Shown here in pieces: positions 18,079-26,528 of a DNA stretch of 45,300 bases. Source of the DNA: Fidelibacterota bacterium. Its GTDB lineage: Bacteria; Fidelibacterota; UBA2242; JAFGTP01. The notes beneath the pieces were generated by a model. That model ran no database searches, was not told the origin of the DNA, and saw only the letters and a list, made by a program, of their open reading frames with translations. The DNA lies in the NCBI GenBank assembly GCA_021735285.1, contig JAIPHI010000001.1:1-45300 (forward strand), written 5' to 3'. Both the position numbers and the translations under genes were made by a program. How positions within the stretch are numbered: position 1 is the first letter of the stretch; each line of letters starts with the position of its first letter.

Positions 18079-19314
18079 ATGGAAATACAAGGAATACAAA
18101 TATCTGAGCTGGCGATAAAATATGATACTCCTTTCTATGTTTACAATCTCAATCGGATGAAGGAAAATGTATCAGAAATAAAACGGGCTTTTGGAGCTGA
18201 TAAAGGTCGCTGTAAAATATTTTACGCAATGAAAGCGAATTCTCATCCGGTGCTCCTTAATATTATAAAAAAGTTCGATATAGGAATAGATGCTGTCAGC
18301 CCGTTAGAGGTGAAAGTGGCTTTAAATGCAGGTATAGCGCCTGATGAAATCCTTTATACCGGCAATTACGAAAGCACAGAGGATCTGGAATATGTCTTTA
18401 ATAATGGTGTGAAAATCAATCTTGATAGCACAAGTTCTCTTGATAAATTACTACAGATTGGAATTCCGGAGATGATCAGTTTTCGCATTAATCCCGGACA
18501 GGGAGCCGGAAAATATGATCATATTACTACCGGTGGTGAAAAAGCAAAATTCGGAATACCAATTGAGAAAGCCCTTCAGGCTTATGAAAGAGCACAAAAT
18601 GCAGGCGTGAAAAAATTCGGCATCCATACCTTTCTGGGCTCAGGCATACTTGATGAAGATCATTTCCAGGAAGTTGTAGAGTTACTGGCCGAAGAAGCCG
18701 GAGAAATAAGGTCCAAACTGGGTATTAAATTTGACTTCTTTGATATAGGAGGAGGATTTGGAATTAATTACCATAAAGAGAATAAAAAATTTGATATAAA
18801 TACCTGTGCTGAAAAAGTTTATGGTAAATTTGATGAGTTGATGAGAAAGTATGATTTAGGTGATCCGCAGCTCTATATCGAGCCGGGCAGATATATTGTG
18901 GGTGATACAGGCTATTTGGTGACAGAAGTAACCAGTATCAAAGATAGCTTTAAAAAATATGTTGGAATTAATGCTGGCTTTAATATATTAATACGGCCCG
19001 CTCTCTATGGGGCGGAACATTCTATTGAGGTAGATGGTAAAGAAAAGATGAAAAAGTCAGAAAAAGTTGATATTTGTGGCCAAATCTGTGAAAATACAGA
19101 TATTTTTACAAGAGATAGAGAACTACCTCACATAGAAGAAAATGACTTGTTAATATTTAAACAAGCAGGAGCCTATGCAAATGTAATGTCAATGCCCTAT
19201 AACATGCGGATGAGAACAGCAGAAGTTGGGATTTTGGATGGAGAAGATAAACTAATCACCCGTGCTGAAAATTTAGATGATTTTTATAATAGAATTTTAG
19301 TTAATGAAATGTGA
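18079..19314 (+). CDS. lysA: diaminopimelate decarboxylase
   Basis: A PLP enzyme that converts meso-diaminopimelate to L-lysine, the last step of lysine synthesis. K52 in FYAMKANSHP is the PLP-binding lysine. GGGFGI (about 225-230) binds phosphate, EPGRYIVGDTG and CGQICENTDIFTRD supply substrate and partner-subunit residues, and AGAYANVMSMPYNMR is the C-terminal active-site signature. The 411-residue length is standard. GGAGG lies at 18058-18062, rather far from the start. First gene of a packed run to 22829; it overlaps the HNH gene by 11 bases. Confidence 0.95.
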   Translation: MEIQGIQISELAIKYDTPFYVYNLNRMKENVSEIKRAFGADKGRCKIFYAMKANSHPVLLNIIKKFDIGIDAVSPLEVKVALNAGIAPDEILYTGNYESTEDLEYVFNNGVKINLDSTSSLDKLLQIGIPEMISFRINPGQGAGKYDHITTGGEKAKFGIPIEKALQAYERAQNAGVKKFGIHTFLGSGILDEDHFQEVVELLAEEAGEIRSKLGIKFDFFDIGGGFGINYHKENKKFDINTCAEKVYGKFDELMRKYDLGDPQLYIEPGRYIVGDTGYLVTEVTSIKDSFKKYVGINAGFNILIRPALYGAEHSIEVDGKEKMKKSEKVDICGQICENTDIFTRDRELPHIEENDLLIFKQAGAYANVMSMPYNMRMRTAEVGILDGEDKLITRAENLDDFYNRILVNEM

Positions 19315-19846
19315 ATTTGTAATGTCGAATAATGGAAGCATATTAAATACTGAAGTTTTGGTCTTGAATAAGGCCTATGAGCCCCTCGATATATGTAATG
19401 TGCGACGGGCTATTGTTATGGTCTTTCTGGAAAAGGCTGAACCTGTTGTTCATATGGGGGAAGTCCTAAGAAGTGTGAGGGAGGAATACCCTATTCCCAG
19501 TGTGATCCGGGTGCATAGATATATTTCTCCGGTTAGAGATGCTGTGGTATTAAACAAAAAAAATATTTTTAGAAGAGATAACCATACCTGTCAATATTGT
19601 GGCGCGAAAAATAAAGAATTGACAATTGATCATATAAAGCCCAAAGTGAAGGGTGGTAAAGATACCTGGGAAAATCTTGTTACAGCCTGCCACGCATGTA
19701 ATAATAAAAAAGGCGACCAGGATTTAAAAACAGTAGGCATGACTTTACAAAAAAAGCCGAGAAAGCCTAATAGAATCCATAGATTACGTAAATTTGCCGG
19801 AGAAAAGGCTAAAGAGAAATGGAGACCATTTTTATTTTTCGAATAA
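19304..19846 (+). CDS. HNH endonuclease family protein
   Basis: This 180-residue protein carries a zinc-bound HNH domain. C96 and C99 in CQYC, D109-H110 in TIDHIKP, N124 in TWENLV, and C129 and C132 in CHAC followed by NNKKGDQ make a complete nuclease signature. The N-terminal part (VLVLNKAYEPLDICNVRRAI) is the domain common to stand-alone chromosomal HNH proteins of many bacteria, not a phage packaging protein. Its role is unknown. The start is uncertain: ATG 19304 overlaps lysA, and ATG 19322 would give a better-conserved N-terminus; neither has a good ribosome-binding site. It lies between lysA and trpS. Confidence 0.88.
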   Translation: MKCEFVMSNNGSILNTEVLVLNKAYEPLDICNVRRAIVMVFLEKAEPVVHMGEVLRSVREEYPIPSVIRVHRYISPVRDAVVLNKKNIFRRDNHTCQYCGAKNKELTIDHIKPKVKGGKDTWENLVTACHACNNKKGDQDLKTVGMTLQKKPRKPNRIHRLRKFAGEKAKEKWRPFLFFE

Positions 19847-19866
19847 GATATAGGAATTAAAAGATT

Positions 19867-20862
19867 ATGACCAAAGAAAACAAAAAGAAAAGAATACTGA
19901 GTGGGATGCGACCTACAGGGAAAATGCATTTGGGTAATTTTGTAGGAGCTCTTGAAAATTGGGTTGAACTTCAGAATAGTAATAAATACAAGAATTACCA
20001 TTTAATTGCGGATTATCATGTTTTAACGACTAACACTGATTCAAGTGATATATTGGATAATACTCTGGATATGATTAGTGATTGGCTGGCTGTAGGAATC
20101 GATCCTGAAAAAAGCCCTATTTTCAGACAAAGTCAAATTAAAGAACATTCGGAATTACATTTGATTTTTTCTATGTTAATAACCACTGCACGATTAGAAC
20201 GTAATCCTACTCTTAAAGAACAGCTTCAGGACCTCAAGGTAGAAAATATTACCTATGGTCATTTAGGCTATCCGGTTTTACAGGCTGCCGATATTTTACT
20301 ATATAGAGGAGAAGTTGTGCCGGTGGGAGAAGACCAGGCTCCTCATGTAGAAATTACCAGAGAAATCGCCAGAAAGTTTAATAAGACATACGGGAAGGTG
20401 TTTCCTGTTCCCAAAACTAAGCTGACAAATTTTGCCAGACTTCCGGGTTTAGATAGGAAAAAAATGAGTAAATCGGTTGGAAATACTATTTTAATATCCG
20501 ATAAGAAAAAAGAAATTGAAAAGAAGATGATGAAGGCTATTACAGATCCCAAGAAAATTAGACTCCATGATCCCGGTCGACCGGAAATTTGTCTTGTGTT
20601 TACTTACCACCAGAAATTCAATCCTGAGGAGGAACGGGAGATAAAGAAAAATTGTAAAAGCGGAGCTTTAGGGTGTGTAGAGTGTAAAAAAAGATGTGCA
20701 GCCGCGATTAATGATTTTTTGGCTCCATTTCGAGAGAAACGTAACTATTATTCCAAAAATAAAGATGAAGTGTTAGATATTATCAAAGATGGTGAAAAGA
20801 GAGCTCAAAAAGTTGCTCTTGAAACAATGAAGAGAGTCCACGAAGTAATGAAATTGGGGTAA
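19867..20862 (+). CDS. trpS: tryptophanyl-tRNA synthetase
   Basis: A class I aminoacyl-tRNA synthetase that charges tRNA-Trp. The HIGH-type motif is H21-LGN in PTGKMHLGNFVGAL, and K199-MSKS-203 is the second signature. A cysteine-rich insertion (GALGCVECKKRCAA, about 263-276) near the C-terminal helices is a metal-binding-like feature seen in some TrpRS. The 331-residue length is normal. It starts 20 bases after the HNH gene. Confidence 0.95.
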   Translation: MTKENKKKRILSGMRPTGKMHLGNFVGALENWVELQNSNKYKNYHLIADYHVLTTNTDSSDILDNTLDMISDWLAVGIDPEKSPIFRQSQIKEHSELHLIFSMLITTARLERNPTLKEQLQDLKVENITYGHLGYPVLQAADILLYRGEVVPVGEDQAPHVEITREIARKFNKTYGKVFPVPKTKLTNFARLPGLDRKKMSKSVGNTILISDKKKEIEKKMMKAITDPKKIRLHDPGRPEICLVFTYHQKFNPEEEREIKKNCKSGALGCVECKKRCAAAINDFLAPFREKRNYYSKNKDEVLDIIKDGEKRAQKVALETMKRVHEVMKLG

Positions 20863-20877
20863 TCCCTTAGATAAAGT

Positions 20878-21612
20878 ATGAGTTATAATGTAAAACTAGA
20901 TGTATTTGAAGGTCCTTTGGACCTGTTGTTGTTCTTTATCAAAAGGGATGAAATCAATATCTACGATATTCCAATCTCGCATGTGACTAGAGAATTCTTA
21001 GATTACATCCATTTGGCCCAACAGATGAATATTCACCTGGCAGGTGAATTTCTGGAAATGGCTGCCATTCTAATGAGAATAAAATCCAAAATGTTACTTC
21101 CCGATGAAAAAGATGATGAGGAGATCGAAGACCCTCGTACTAACTTGGTAAATATGTTATTAGAATATAGAAAGTATAAAGAAATCAGTAAGCAACTGGA
21201 TAAATTGGAGAATAAATCTGCCTGTCATTTTCCGGTGCATGCCATGAACCGGAGTAAACGGGAATACGATCCTGATCTATTTTTATCTGATGTTTCCCTT
21301 TTTGAACTTAGCAGTCTTTTTAAGCAATTATTAAGGAATATGCCGGAACCCAAGTACTATGAAGTGGAAAAGATAGATATTAGTATTCAGGAGCAAAGAA
21401 GTTATATAATGGATAGGTTAGCTGATACAAAACGCATGTCCTTTCGGGAATTAATCCGAGATCTAGAAAATAAAATAGAAGTCATCGTTACTTTTTTAGC
21501 TATACTAGAAATGGTTAAATTAGACCGGATCAAAATTAAACAGGATGATGTTTTTGAAGAGATTTATTTAGTAAGTAATGCTGGAGAAGAGGACTTTGAA
21601 GCATCAGCATAA
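20878..21612 (+). CDS. scpA: segregation and condensation protein A
   Basis: The kleisin subunit that bridges SMC heads with ScpB in the bacterial condensin. The N-terminal signature DVFEGPLDLLLFFIKRDEINIYDIPI (MSYNVKL start) and FLEMAAILMRIKSKMLLP are diagnostic. The C-terminal winged-helix region begins near VTFLAILEMVKLDRIKI. The 244-residue length is standard. It follows trpS by 15 bases and overlaps scpB by 35 bases, so the two are translationally coupled. smc is not in the window. Confidence 0.95.
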   Translation: MSYNVKLDVFEGPLDLLLFFIKRDEINIYDIPISHVTREFLDYIHLAQQMNIHLAGEFLEMAAILMRIKSKMLLPDEKDDEEIEDPRTNLVNMLLEYRKYKEISKQLDKLENKSACHFPVHAMNRSKREYDPDLFLSDVSLFELSSLFKQLLRNMPEPKYYEVEKIDISIQEQRSYIMDRLADTKRMSFRELIRDLENKIEVIVTFLAILEMVKLDRIKIKQDDVFEEIYLVSNAGEEDFEASA

Positions 21613-22138
21613 AGTTGTTTTAGCCTTATTATTATCTGCGAAAAAACCTTTAGAAGAAGACCAGGTAGAATTGTGTCTGGACCGAGAGTTGGATCTGCAA
21701 CCTCTAATCCAGGAATTGAATTCTTATCTCAGTCAAGCTGAGATGCCGATGGAAATTCAGAAGATTGCAGGTGGCTATAAAATTGTTACTAGAGCGGAGT
21801 ATGAGCCTTATATTGAGCGTTTGTTTCAAAAGAATAGCAATACTTCGCTGTCACAAGCGGCTTTGGAGACTCTCGCAATTGTGGCTTATACTCAGCCGAG
21901 CACAAAAAGTGAGGTGGATTCAATTCGAGGGGTAAACACCTCTATGAAAACCCTCCTTAGTAAAAATCTTATCGAAGTGAAAGGTCGACTGGATGCGCCT
22001 GGTAAGCCGCTTTTGTATCGAACTACTGATTATTTTCTGGAATATTTTGGTCTGGATTCTTTGGATGATCTGCCGAAAATGAAAGAAATTGAGGAACTAC
22101 TTGAAGAAAAAGAAGAAGCAAGGTCAGCGGATCAATAA
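21578..22138 (+). CDS. scpB: segregation and condensation protein B
   Basis: ScpB forms a dimer of winged-helix domains that binds ScpA in the SMC complex. The signature QAALETLAIVAYTQPSTKSEVDSIRGVN (in two halves around residue 100) is characteristic, as is the earlier ALLLSAKKPLEEDQ. The ATG at 21578 has no clear ribosome-binding site. A TTG at 21596 preceded by AGAGG (21588-21592) may be the true start, which would shorten the protein by six residues. Its 3' end overlaps the pseudouridine synthase gene. Confidence 0.93.
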   Translation: MLEKRTLKHQHKVVLALLLSAKKPLEEDQVELCLDRELDLQPLIQELNSYLSQAEMPMEIQKIAGGYKIVTRAEYEPYIERLFQKNSNTSLSQAALETLAIVAYTQPSTKSEVDSIRGVNTSMKTLLSKNLIEVKGRLDAPGKPLLYRTTDYFLEYFGLDSLDDLPKMKEIEELLEEKEEARSADQ

Positions 22139-22829
22139 GTATCTTTCTTTGTGTGGGATTGGCTCTCGAAGAAAATGTGAAAAATATATCAAATCAGGTC
22201 AGGTATCAGTCAATAGTAAGGTTGTTAAGGATTTCTCTACCTATGTGAAGCCTGAAGATACAGTTAAACTAAATGGTGAGCCCGTAGAGCCGGAGAAAAA
22301 AACATATATTATACTTAACAAACCTGCCGGTATGATAACTACTCTGGAAGACCCTCGTGATCGCAGTATGGTTGGAGACCTGTTCGAGAATGAACCATTT
22401 GTTAAACCTGTAGGACGACTGGATAAAGATACAACCGGAGTTCTGCTTTTGACCAATGATGGCGATCTTTTGTATAAATTGACTCATCCCAAATTTCAAG
22501 TTCCTAAAAAATATGTTGTCACTGTCAAAGGATTAGTTAAAAAATCCATTGGCAAGCAGCTCGCCCGGGGAGTAGAATTAGAGGACGGGGAAATTGCCAG
22601 AGGCCGAGTTGTTAAGATCAATTTAAAACAAAACCGTTCTATTATAACATTGATTCTCAGAGAGGGGAAAAACCGGGAGATCAGGCGAATTTTTGCTACT
22701 CTGGGTCACGAAGTGCATAAACTGGATAGAGTCTCTTTTGCTACAATCACATATAAAAATTTGAAGAGAGGTGAATGGCGCTACCTGTCTCAAAGGGAAG
22801 TCAGGGTGTTAAGCCAGGTGGTTGATTGA
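22101..22829 (+). CDS. rluB: RsuA/RluB-family rRNA pseudouridine synthase
   Basis: Isomerises uridine to pseudouridine in rRNA. An S4 RNA-binding domain (residues about 9-60: INKYLSLCGIGSRRKCEKYI) precedes the catalytic domain with D108 in PVGRLDKDTTGVLLLTNDG, and the C-terminal GKNREIRRIFATLGHEV is typical. I chose TTG 22101, which has GAGGAA at 22091-22096; an upstream TTG at 22089 lacks one. The gene overlaps scpB by 38 bases. The scpA-scpB-rluB order is conserved in many bacteria, supporting RluB over RsuA. Confidence 0.9.
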   Translation: MKKKKKQGQRINKYLSLCGIGSRRKCEKYIKSGQVSVNSKVVKDFSTYVKPEDTVKLNGEPVEPEKKTYIILNKPAGMITTLEDPRDRSMVGDLFENEPFVKPVGRLDKDTTGVLLLTNDGDLLYKLTHPKFQVPKKYVVTVKGLVKKSIGKQLARGVELEDGEIARGRVVKINLKQNRSIITLILREGKNREIRRIFATLGHEVHKLDRVSFATITYKNLKRGEWRYLSQREVRVLSQVVD

Positions 22830-22895
22830 CTTTGGTTTTTTCCGATTGCTATATCTATTTAATAAACTTGATAAAAATCTCCATCTTTTTATTAT

Positions 22896-22943
22896 TCCCA
22901 AACAATTTGTAAACTCTACAATTGATTTTTGGTTTGTTTGGGA
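22896..22943 (+). terminator. possible terminator after the lysA-rluB operon
   Basis: TCCCAAACAA at 22896-22905 pairs perfectly with TTGTTTGGGA at 22934-22943, followed by a T-rich run to 22959. The 28-base loop is long, which weakens the call, but the position 67 bases after the operon's last stop fits. Confidence 0.4.
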
Positions 22944-23106
22944 TTATTTTTATTTTTTCGCAAATAATATCGAAGATGTTTTTCGTGGCTGGGCGTTCTT
23001 CCAAGACAAAGTCGCAACGCCAGAAAGTTGTTTGTTCTCAATATTTAGTAGTTAGTAAACGTATCTCCCAGAAAATACAGATATTTATTGCGGTTAAATT
23101 TTTAAT

Positions 23107-23266
23107 ATAGCAATTTTCATATAAGTTGTCTTATTAAATAATAGATATAATTTGTCATAAATACTATTTATATCTATTTTTCCCTTCAGCCTATTGAAGG
23201 CTTCAGGAAAACCCACAACTAAGGATAGTTATGCTACATCAGACAAAACTTTTGCAAATCGCTATA
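23107..23266 (+). repeat. 160-bp dispersed inverted repeat, arm B
   Basis: Ungapped inverted match to 51-210 with 9 mismatches, most of them in its first 40 and near 23183 and 23211-23213. The most conserved block is 23146-23182, together with 23214-23266 at the other end. It contains CCTTCA-GCCTAT-TGAAGG (23183-23200), a 6-bp hairpin. The two arms flank about 23 kb, including every gene from the CPBP protease to rluB. Confidence 0.85.
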
Positions 23267-23531
23267 AACGGAGCTTTTACAAGTCTATCAATATTCGATA
23301 TTTAATTTTTACTCAGTTCATGGTGGACTCCAAAAAAATAAAACTAAGTGCAGGTCATACAAAATCGATTTTTTTTAAAGTAGCTATAAATTGGTAGGCC
23401 GATGGTTGAATTGCAGCAATTTAAAGCTGATTATTTTTATTTGTTCAGGATTAATTTATAAAAAGGATTTAATAAATATAGATTTAATATTTGCAATTAT
23501 TTAGAAAAATTTATAAAATTGGGGCGTGATT

Positions 23532-24221
23532 ATGGGTGATGTAGTATCAATTGACGGACCGGCTGGAGCTGGTAAAAGCAGTACAGCCAAGGAGGTAGCT
23601 AAGGAACTTGGTTTTCTTTATATAGACACGGGAGCCATGTATCGTTCAGTCACGCTAGCTGCAATTAGAAATAATATTGATATAAACAAGGATGATGAAA
23701 TAACTCAATTAGCCTCGGATTTGGATATAGGTTTTAAAAGAATTGATGGCGAATATCACACATATTTAAACGGCGAGGACGTTTCCAAAGAAATCCGTAG
23801 TAGTCAGGTTGCAGACCTGGTAAGTCCGGTTAGTGCTATTCAAGGAGTACGAAATGTACTTGTTGAACAACAACGCCAAATGGCAGAAGACAATAATCTT
23901 GTGATGGAAGGCCGGGATATTGGTACCAATGTATTTCCTGACGCAAAATATAAATTTTATCTTACAGCTGATGTGGCAGTTAGGGCGCGAAGAAGGATGC
24001 AGGATTATCAGCAAAACGGACAGGATTTAACAGAAGAAGATATAATAGAAGAAATTAAAAAAAGAGATAAAATAGATTCATCTAGAAAATTTGCTCCTCT
24101 TAAAAAACCTAGAGGAGCATATGTTATTGATACAACAAATTTAGATTTTAACGAACAGGTTAAAATCATAGTAAATAGGGTGAAAGATAAGAGTGGTAAG
24201 TTTAATTTAAAACAAATTTGA
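23532..24221 (+). CDS. cmk: cytidylate kinase
   Basis: Phosphorylates CMP and dCMP to the diphosphates. The P-loop is GPAGAGKSS (residues 9-17), followed by LGFLYIDTGAMYRS (CMP binding), the NMPbind insertion, GRDIGTNVFPDA and the lid region with KKRDKIDSSR. At 229 residues it is standard. ATG 23532 is preferred because GGGG at 23520-23523 lies at proper distance; a GTG at 23526 would add two residues. Cmk directly before the S1 gene is a widely conserved arrangement. Confidence 0.94.
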   Translation: MGDVVSIDGPAGAGKSSTAKEVAKELGFLYIDTGAMYRSVTLAAIRNNIDINKDDEITQLASDLDIGFKRIDGEYHTYLNGEDVSKEIRSSQVADLVSPVSAIQGVRNVLVEQQRQMAEDNNLVMEGRDIGTNVFPDAKYKFYLTADVAVRARRRMQDYQQNGQDLTEEDIIEEIKKRDKIDSSRKFAPLKKPRGAYVIDTTNLDFNEQVKIIVNRVKDKSGKFNLKQI

Positions 24222-24233
24222 AGGAAACATTTA

Positions 24234-26459
24234 ATGGCAGAAGTAGTAAAGGATACCAACATACAATCTTCGGATGAGAAACAGGTCGTAGAAACTGTTG
24301 ATAATTATTCAACAGAAACTATTACCTCTGGACCTTTATCAGAAGAGGTTAAGGTATTTGATAAGGACTTTTTAATTGATAGGAAAGAAGATAAGTATCA
24401 AAAGCAAAAAGAAGAATATGAAAGTACGATCAAGGACATCAAAACCCATGACAGAGTGATGGGAACAGTGACGAGCATTACTGATACGGAAGTGCTTGTT
24501 GATGTAGGATATAAATCCGAAGGGGTTCTTTTTCGTGATGAATTTAAAGAAAATGAACTCCCCAAGGTGGGTGATGAAATTGAAGTGGTGATCGATATAC
24601 TGGAAGATGAACAAACTGGCCGTATGTATGTTTCGAAGAAGAAAGCCGACTTTATTAGAGTCTGGGATAGAATAAAAGAGATTGAAGCCAACGATGAAAT
24701 AGTCGAAGGCACTATCCAGAGAAGGATCAAAGGAGGCTTCGTAGTTGATGTTATGGGTGTAAAATGTTTCTTACCAGGTTCACAAGTCGATGTAAATCCG
24801 GTCAGAGATTTTGATGCTCATGTTGGCAAAACATATGAATTTAAAATTGTTAATTTAAGTGAATTGAGAAAAAATGTTGTCCTCAGCAGGAAGGTCATCC
24901 TTGAGGAAGCATTAAAAGAGAAAAGAGAAGAATTACTTGAAGAAATTCAAGTTGGTGATGTACTTGAAGGTAGAGTTAAAAACATTACCGATTTTGGCGT
25001 ATTTATTGATCTTGGTGGTCTTGACGGGCTGCTTCATATTACTGATCTATCGTGGGGAAGAGTTAACCACCCCCGAGAAGTTGTAGATCTGGGTCAGGAT
25101 ATCAAGGTTAAAGTAATAGATTATGATACAGAAAAGAAACAAGTCTCTCTGGGATTAAAACAATTAGAACCCCATCCTTGGGAAGGTGTTGAACAGAAAT
25201 ATCCTGTTGACTCTGTTGTGGAAGGAAAAGTGGTCAATATTACTAATTATGGTGCTTTTATTGAATTGGAAAAAGGTGTTGAAGGCTTAATTCATATTTC
25301 TGAAATATCCTGGACAAAACATATAAAACATCCTACTGAAGTATTTACTCTGGGTGATATTGTAGAAGCCAAGGTACTTAGTATTGATGCTGATGAAAGA
25401 AAAATCTCACTTGGCTATAAACAATTGGAACCGGATCCATGGGAAGAAGCCGAAGAAAAATATCAACCCGGTACTGTGCATAAAGGAACTGTAAAAAAGA
25501 TTATACCAAAAGGCGCTTTTGTAGAATTAGAAGAAGGTATTGAAGGCTTTGTCTATATCGATGATATGTCATGGACTATGAATGTACGGCATCCAAAACA
25601 GGTTGTTAAAACGGGTCAGGAAATAGATGTTAAAGTATTGAAGTTCTCCAAAAAAGAAAGAAAAATATCGCTTGGTATTAAGCAACTCGAAGAAAATCCA
25701 TGGCCAGAGATTGAGGATACTTATGTTGAAGGCGCGGTAGTCGAAGGTGAAGTAGCCAAAATTACCAATAATTTGGTTGTTTTTAATCTGGATTATGGAA
25801 TGGATGGAATAGTGCCTAAAAATCAGTTTCCTAAAGAACTTCGCGATGATACAGAAGAAAAGCTGGATATCGGAGAAAAAATGCAACTCAAAGTTCTGGA
25901 AATGAACAAGAGTGAAAAGAAACTAGTTCTTTCTCGCAGTCAGGCAGCTTCAAAGCAAGATACCGAGATAGATAAATATCTGGATGAACAGGAAGATACT
26001 TCTGATAAGATTGAGATTCCGAATGAAGTGATAGACAGAGTTAAAGATGCTGAAAATAAACGTGCAGCAGAAAAAAAGAAAGCTGATAAGAAGAAAAAGG
26101 AAAAAAAGGCAGAAAAAGCTGAGGCTGCGGAAAAGGAAGCAAAAGAAGATAAATCCAAAAAGTCAGAAGAACAGGAAAAATCAGAAAAAGCAGATAAAAA
26201 AGAAACTAAAACAAAAGCAAAAAGTAAAAAGAAAAGTAAGCAGAAAAAATCCAAGAAAGAGGAAAAAGCAGAAACAGAAACAGAAGAAAAAACTGAAGAA
26301 AAGGATACTGGAAAAGAGGATTCCAAAGCGGAAAAAAAGCAAAAAAAGAAAAAATCTGCTAAAAAGAGTAAAAAGTCCACTTCAAAGAAGAAAAAGAAAG
26401 CTAATAAAAAAGCAGAAGACAAATCAGATGCTGAAGAACAGAGCAAAGATGATAGTTAA
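24234..26459 (+). CDS. rpsA: 30S ribosomal protein S1-like, six S1 domains plus long Lys/Glu tail
   Basis: S1 binds mRNA on the 30S subunit and helps initiation. Six S1 (OB-fold) repeats run from about residue 65 to 590; the third to fifth are the clearest (GRVKNITDFGVFIDLGG; GKVVNITNYGAFIELEKG; GTVKKIIPKGAFVELEEG). After residue about 600 comes a 140-residue tail of almost only Lys, Glu, Ala, Ser and Asp. That tail is far longer than the E. coli protein's and makes the total 741 residues. AAGGAAA precedes the start ATG. The gene follows cmk by 12 bases. Confidence 0.92.
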   Translation: MAEVVKDTNIQSSDEKQVVETVDNYSTETITSGPLSEEVKVFDKDFLIDRKEDKYQKQKEEYESTIKDIKTHDRVMGTVTSITDTEVLVDVGYKSEGVLFRDEFKENELPKVGDEIEVVIDILEDEQTGRMYVSKKKADFIRVWDRIKEIEANDEIVEGTIQRRIKGGFVVDVMGVKCFLPGSQVDVNPVRDFDAHVGKTYEFKIVNLSELRKNVVLSRKVILEEALKEKREELLEEIQVGDVLEGRVKNITDFGVFIDLGGLDGLLHITDLSWGRVNHPREVVDLGQDIKVKVIDYDTEKKQVSLGLKQLEPHPWEGVEQKYPVDSVVEGKVVNITNYGAFIELEKGVEGLIHISEISWTKHIKHPTEVFTLGDIVEAKVLSIDADERKISLGYKQLEPDPWEEAEEKYQPGTVHKGTVKKIIPKGAFVELEEGIEGFVYIDDMSWTMNVRHPKQVVKTGQEIDVKVLKFSKKERKISLGIKQLEENPWPEIEDTYVEGAVVEGEVAKITNNLVVFNLDYGMDGIVPKNQFPKELRDDTEEKLDIGEKMQLKVLEMNKSEKKLVLSRSQAASKQDTEIDKYLDEQEDTSDKIEIPNEVIDRVKDAENKRAAEKKKADKKKKEKKAEKAEAAEKEAKEDKSKKSEEQEKSEKADKKETKTKAKSKKKSKQKKSKKEEKAETETEEKTEEKDTGKEDSKAEKKQKKKKSAKKSKKSTSKKKKKANKKAEDKSDAEEQSKDDS

Positions 26460-26482
26460 TAATGTAAATTGGTAATAAATAA

Positions 26483-26518
26483 ACAATAGGGCTTGTGATA
26501 AATTGCAAGCCCTATTGT
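26483..26518. terminator. hairpin after the S1 gene
   Basis: A perfect 13-bp stem (ACAATAGGGCTTG at 26483-26495 with CAAGCCCTATTGT at 26506-26518) and a 10-base loop lie between the S1 gene and ybbR. There is no T tract afterwards and ybbR starts only 11 bases on, so it may attenuate or stabilise the message rather than end it. Confidence 0.6.
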
Positions 26519-26528
26519 CATATTAAAT

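Larger units (their letters stand above)
22830..23531. other. 702-bp gene-free region holding repeat arm B
   Basis: No convincing gene. The open frames here (22822-23055, 22922-23110, 23194-23397) lack ribosome-binding sites and recognisable domains; one merely reads through the repeat. The region holds the possible terminator at 22896-22943, repeat arm B at 23107-23266, and presumably the cmk promoter in the AT-rich stretch 23400-23520. Confidence 0.5.

Noticed and set aside
22822..23397. Three plus-strand frames of 62-77 codons in the gap before cmk
   Set aside because: No ribosome-binding sites or domains; one simply reads through the inverted-repeat arm.
24372..24730. Long minus-strand frames opposite the S1 gene
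   Set aside because: They are antisense shadows of a well-recognised gene, with no family match of their own.
26047..26475. A 142-codon Lys/Arg-rich frame overlapping the end of the S1 gene
   Set aside because: It is the shifted reading of the purine-rich tail, where low complexity keeps all frames open on both strands.
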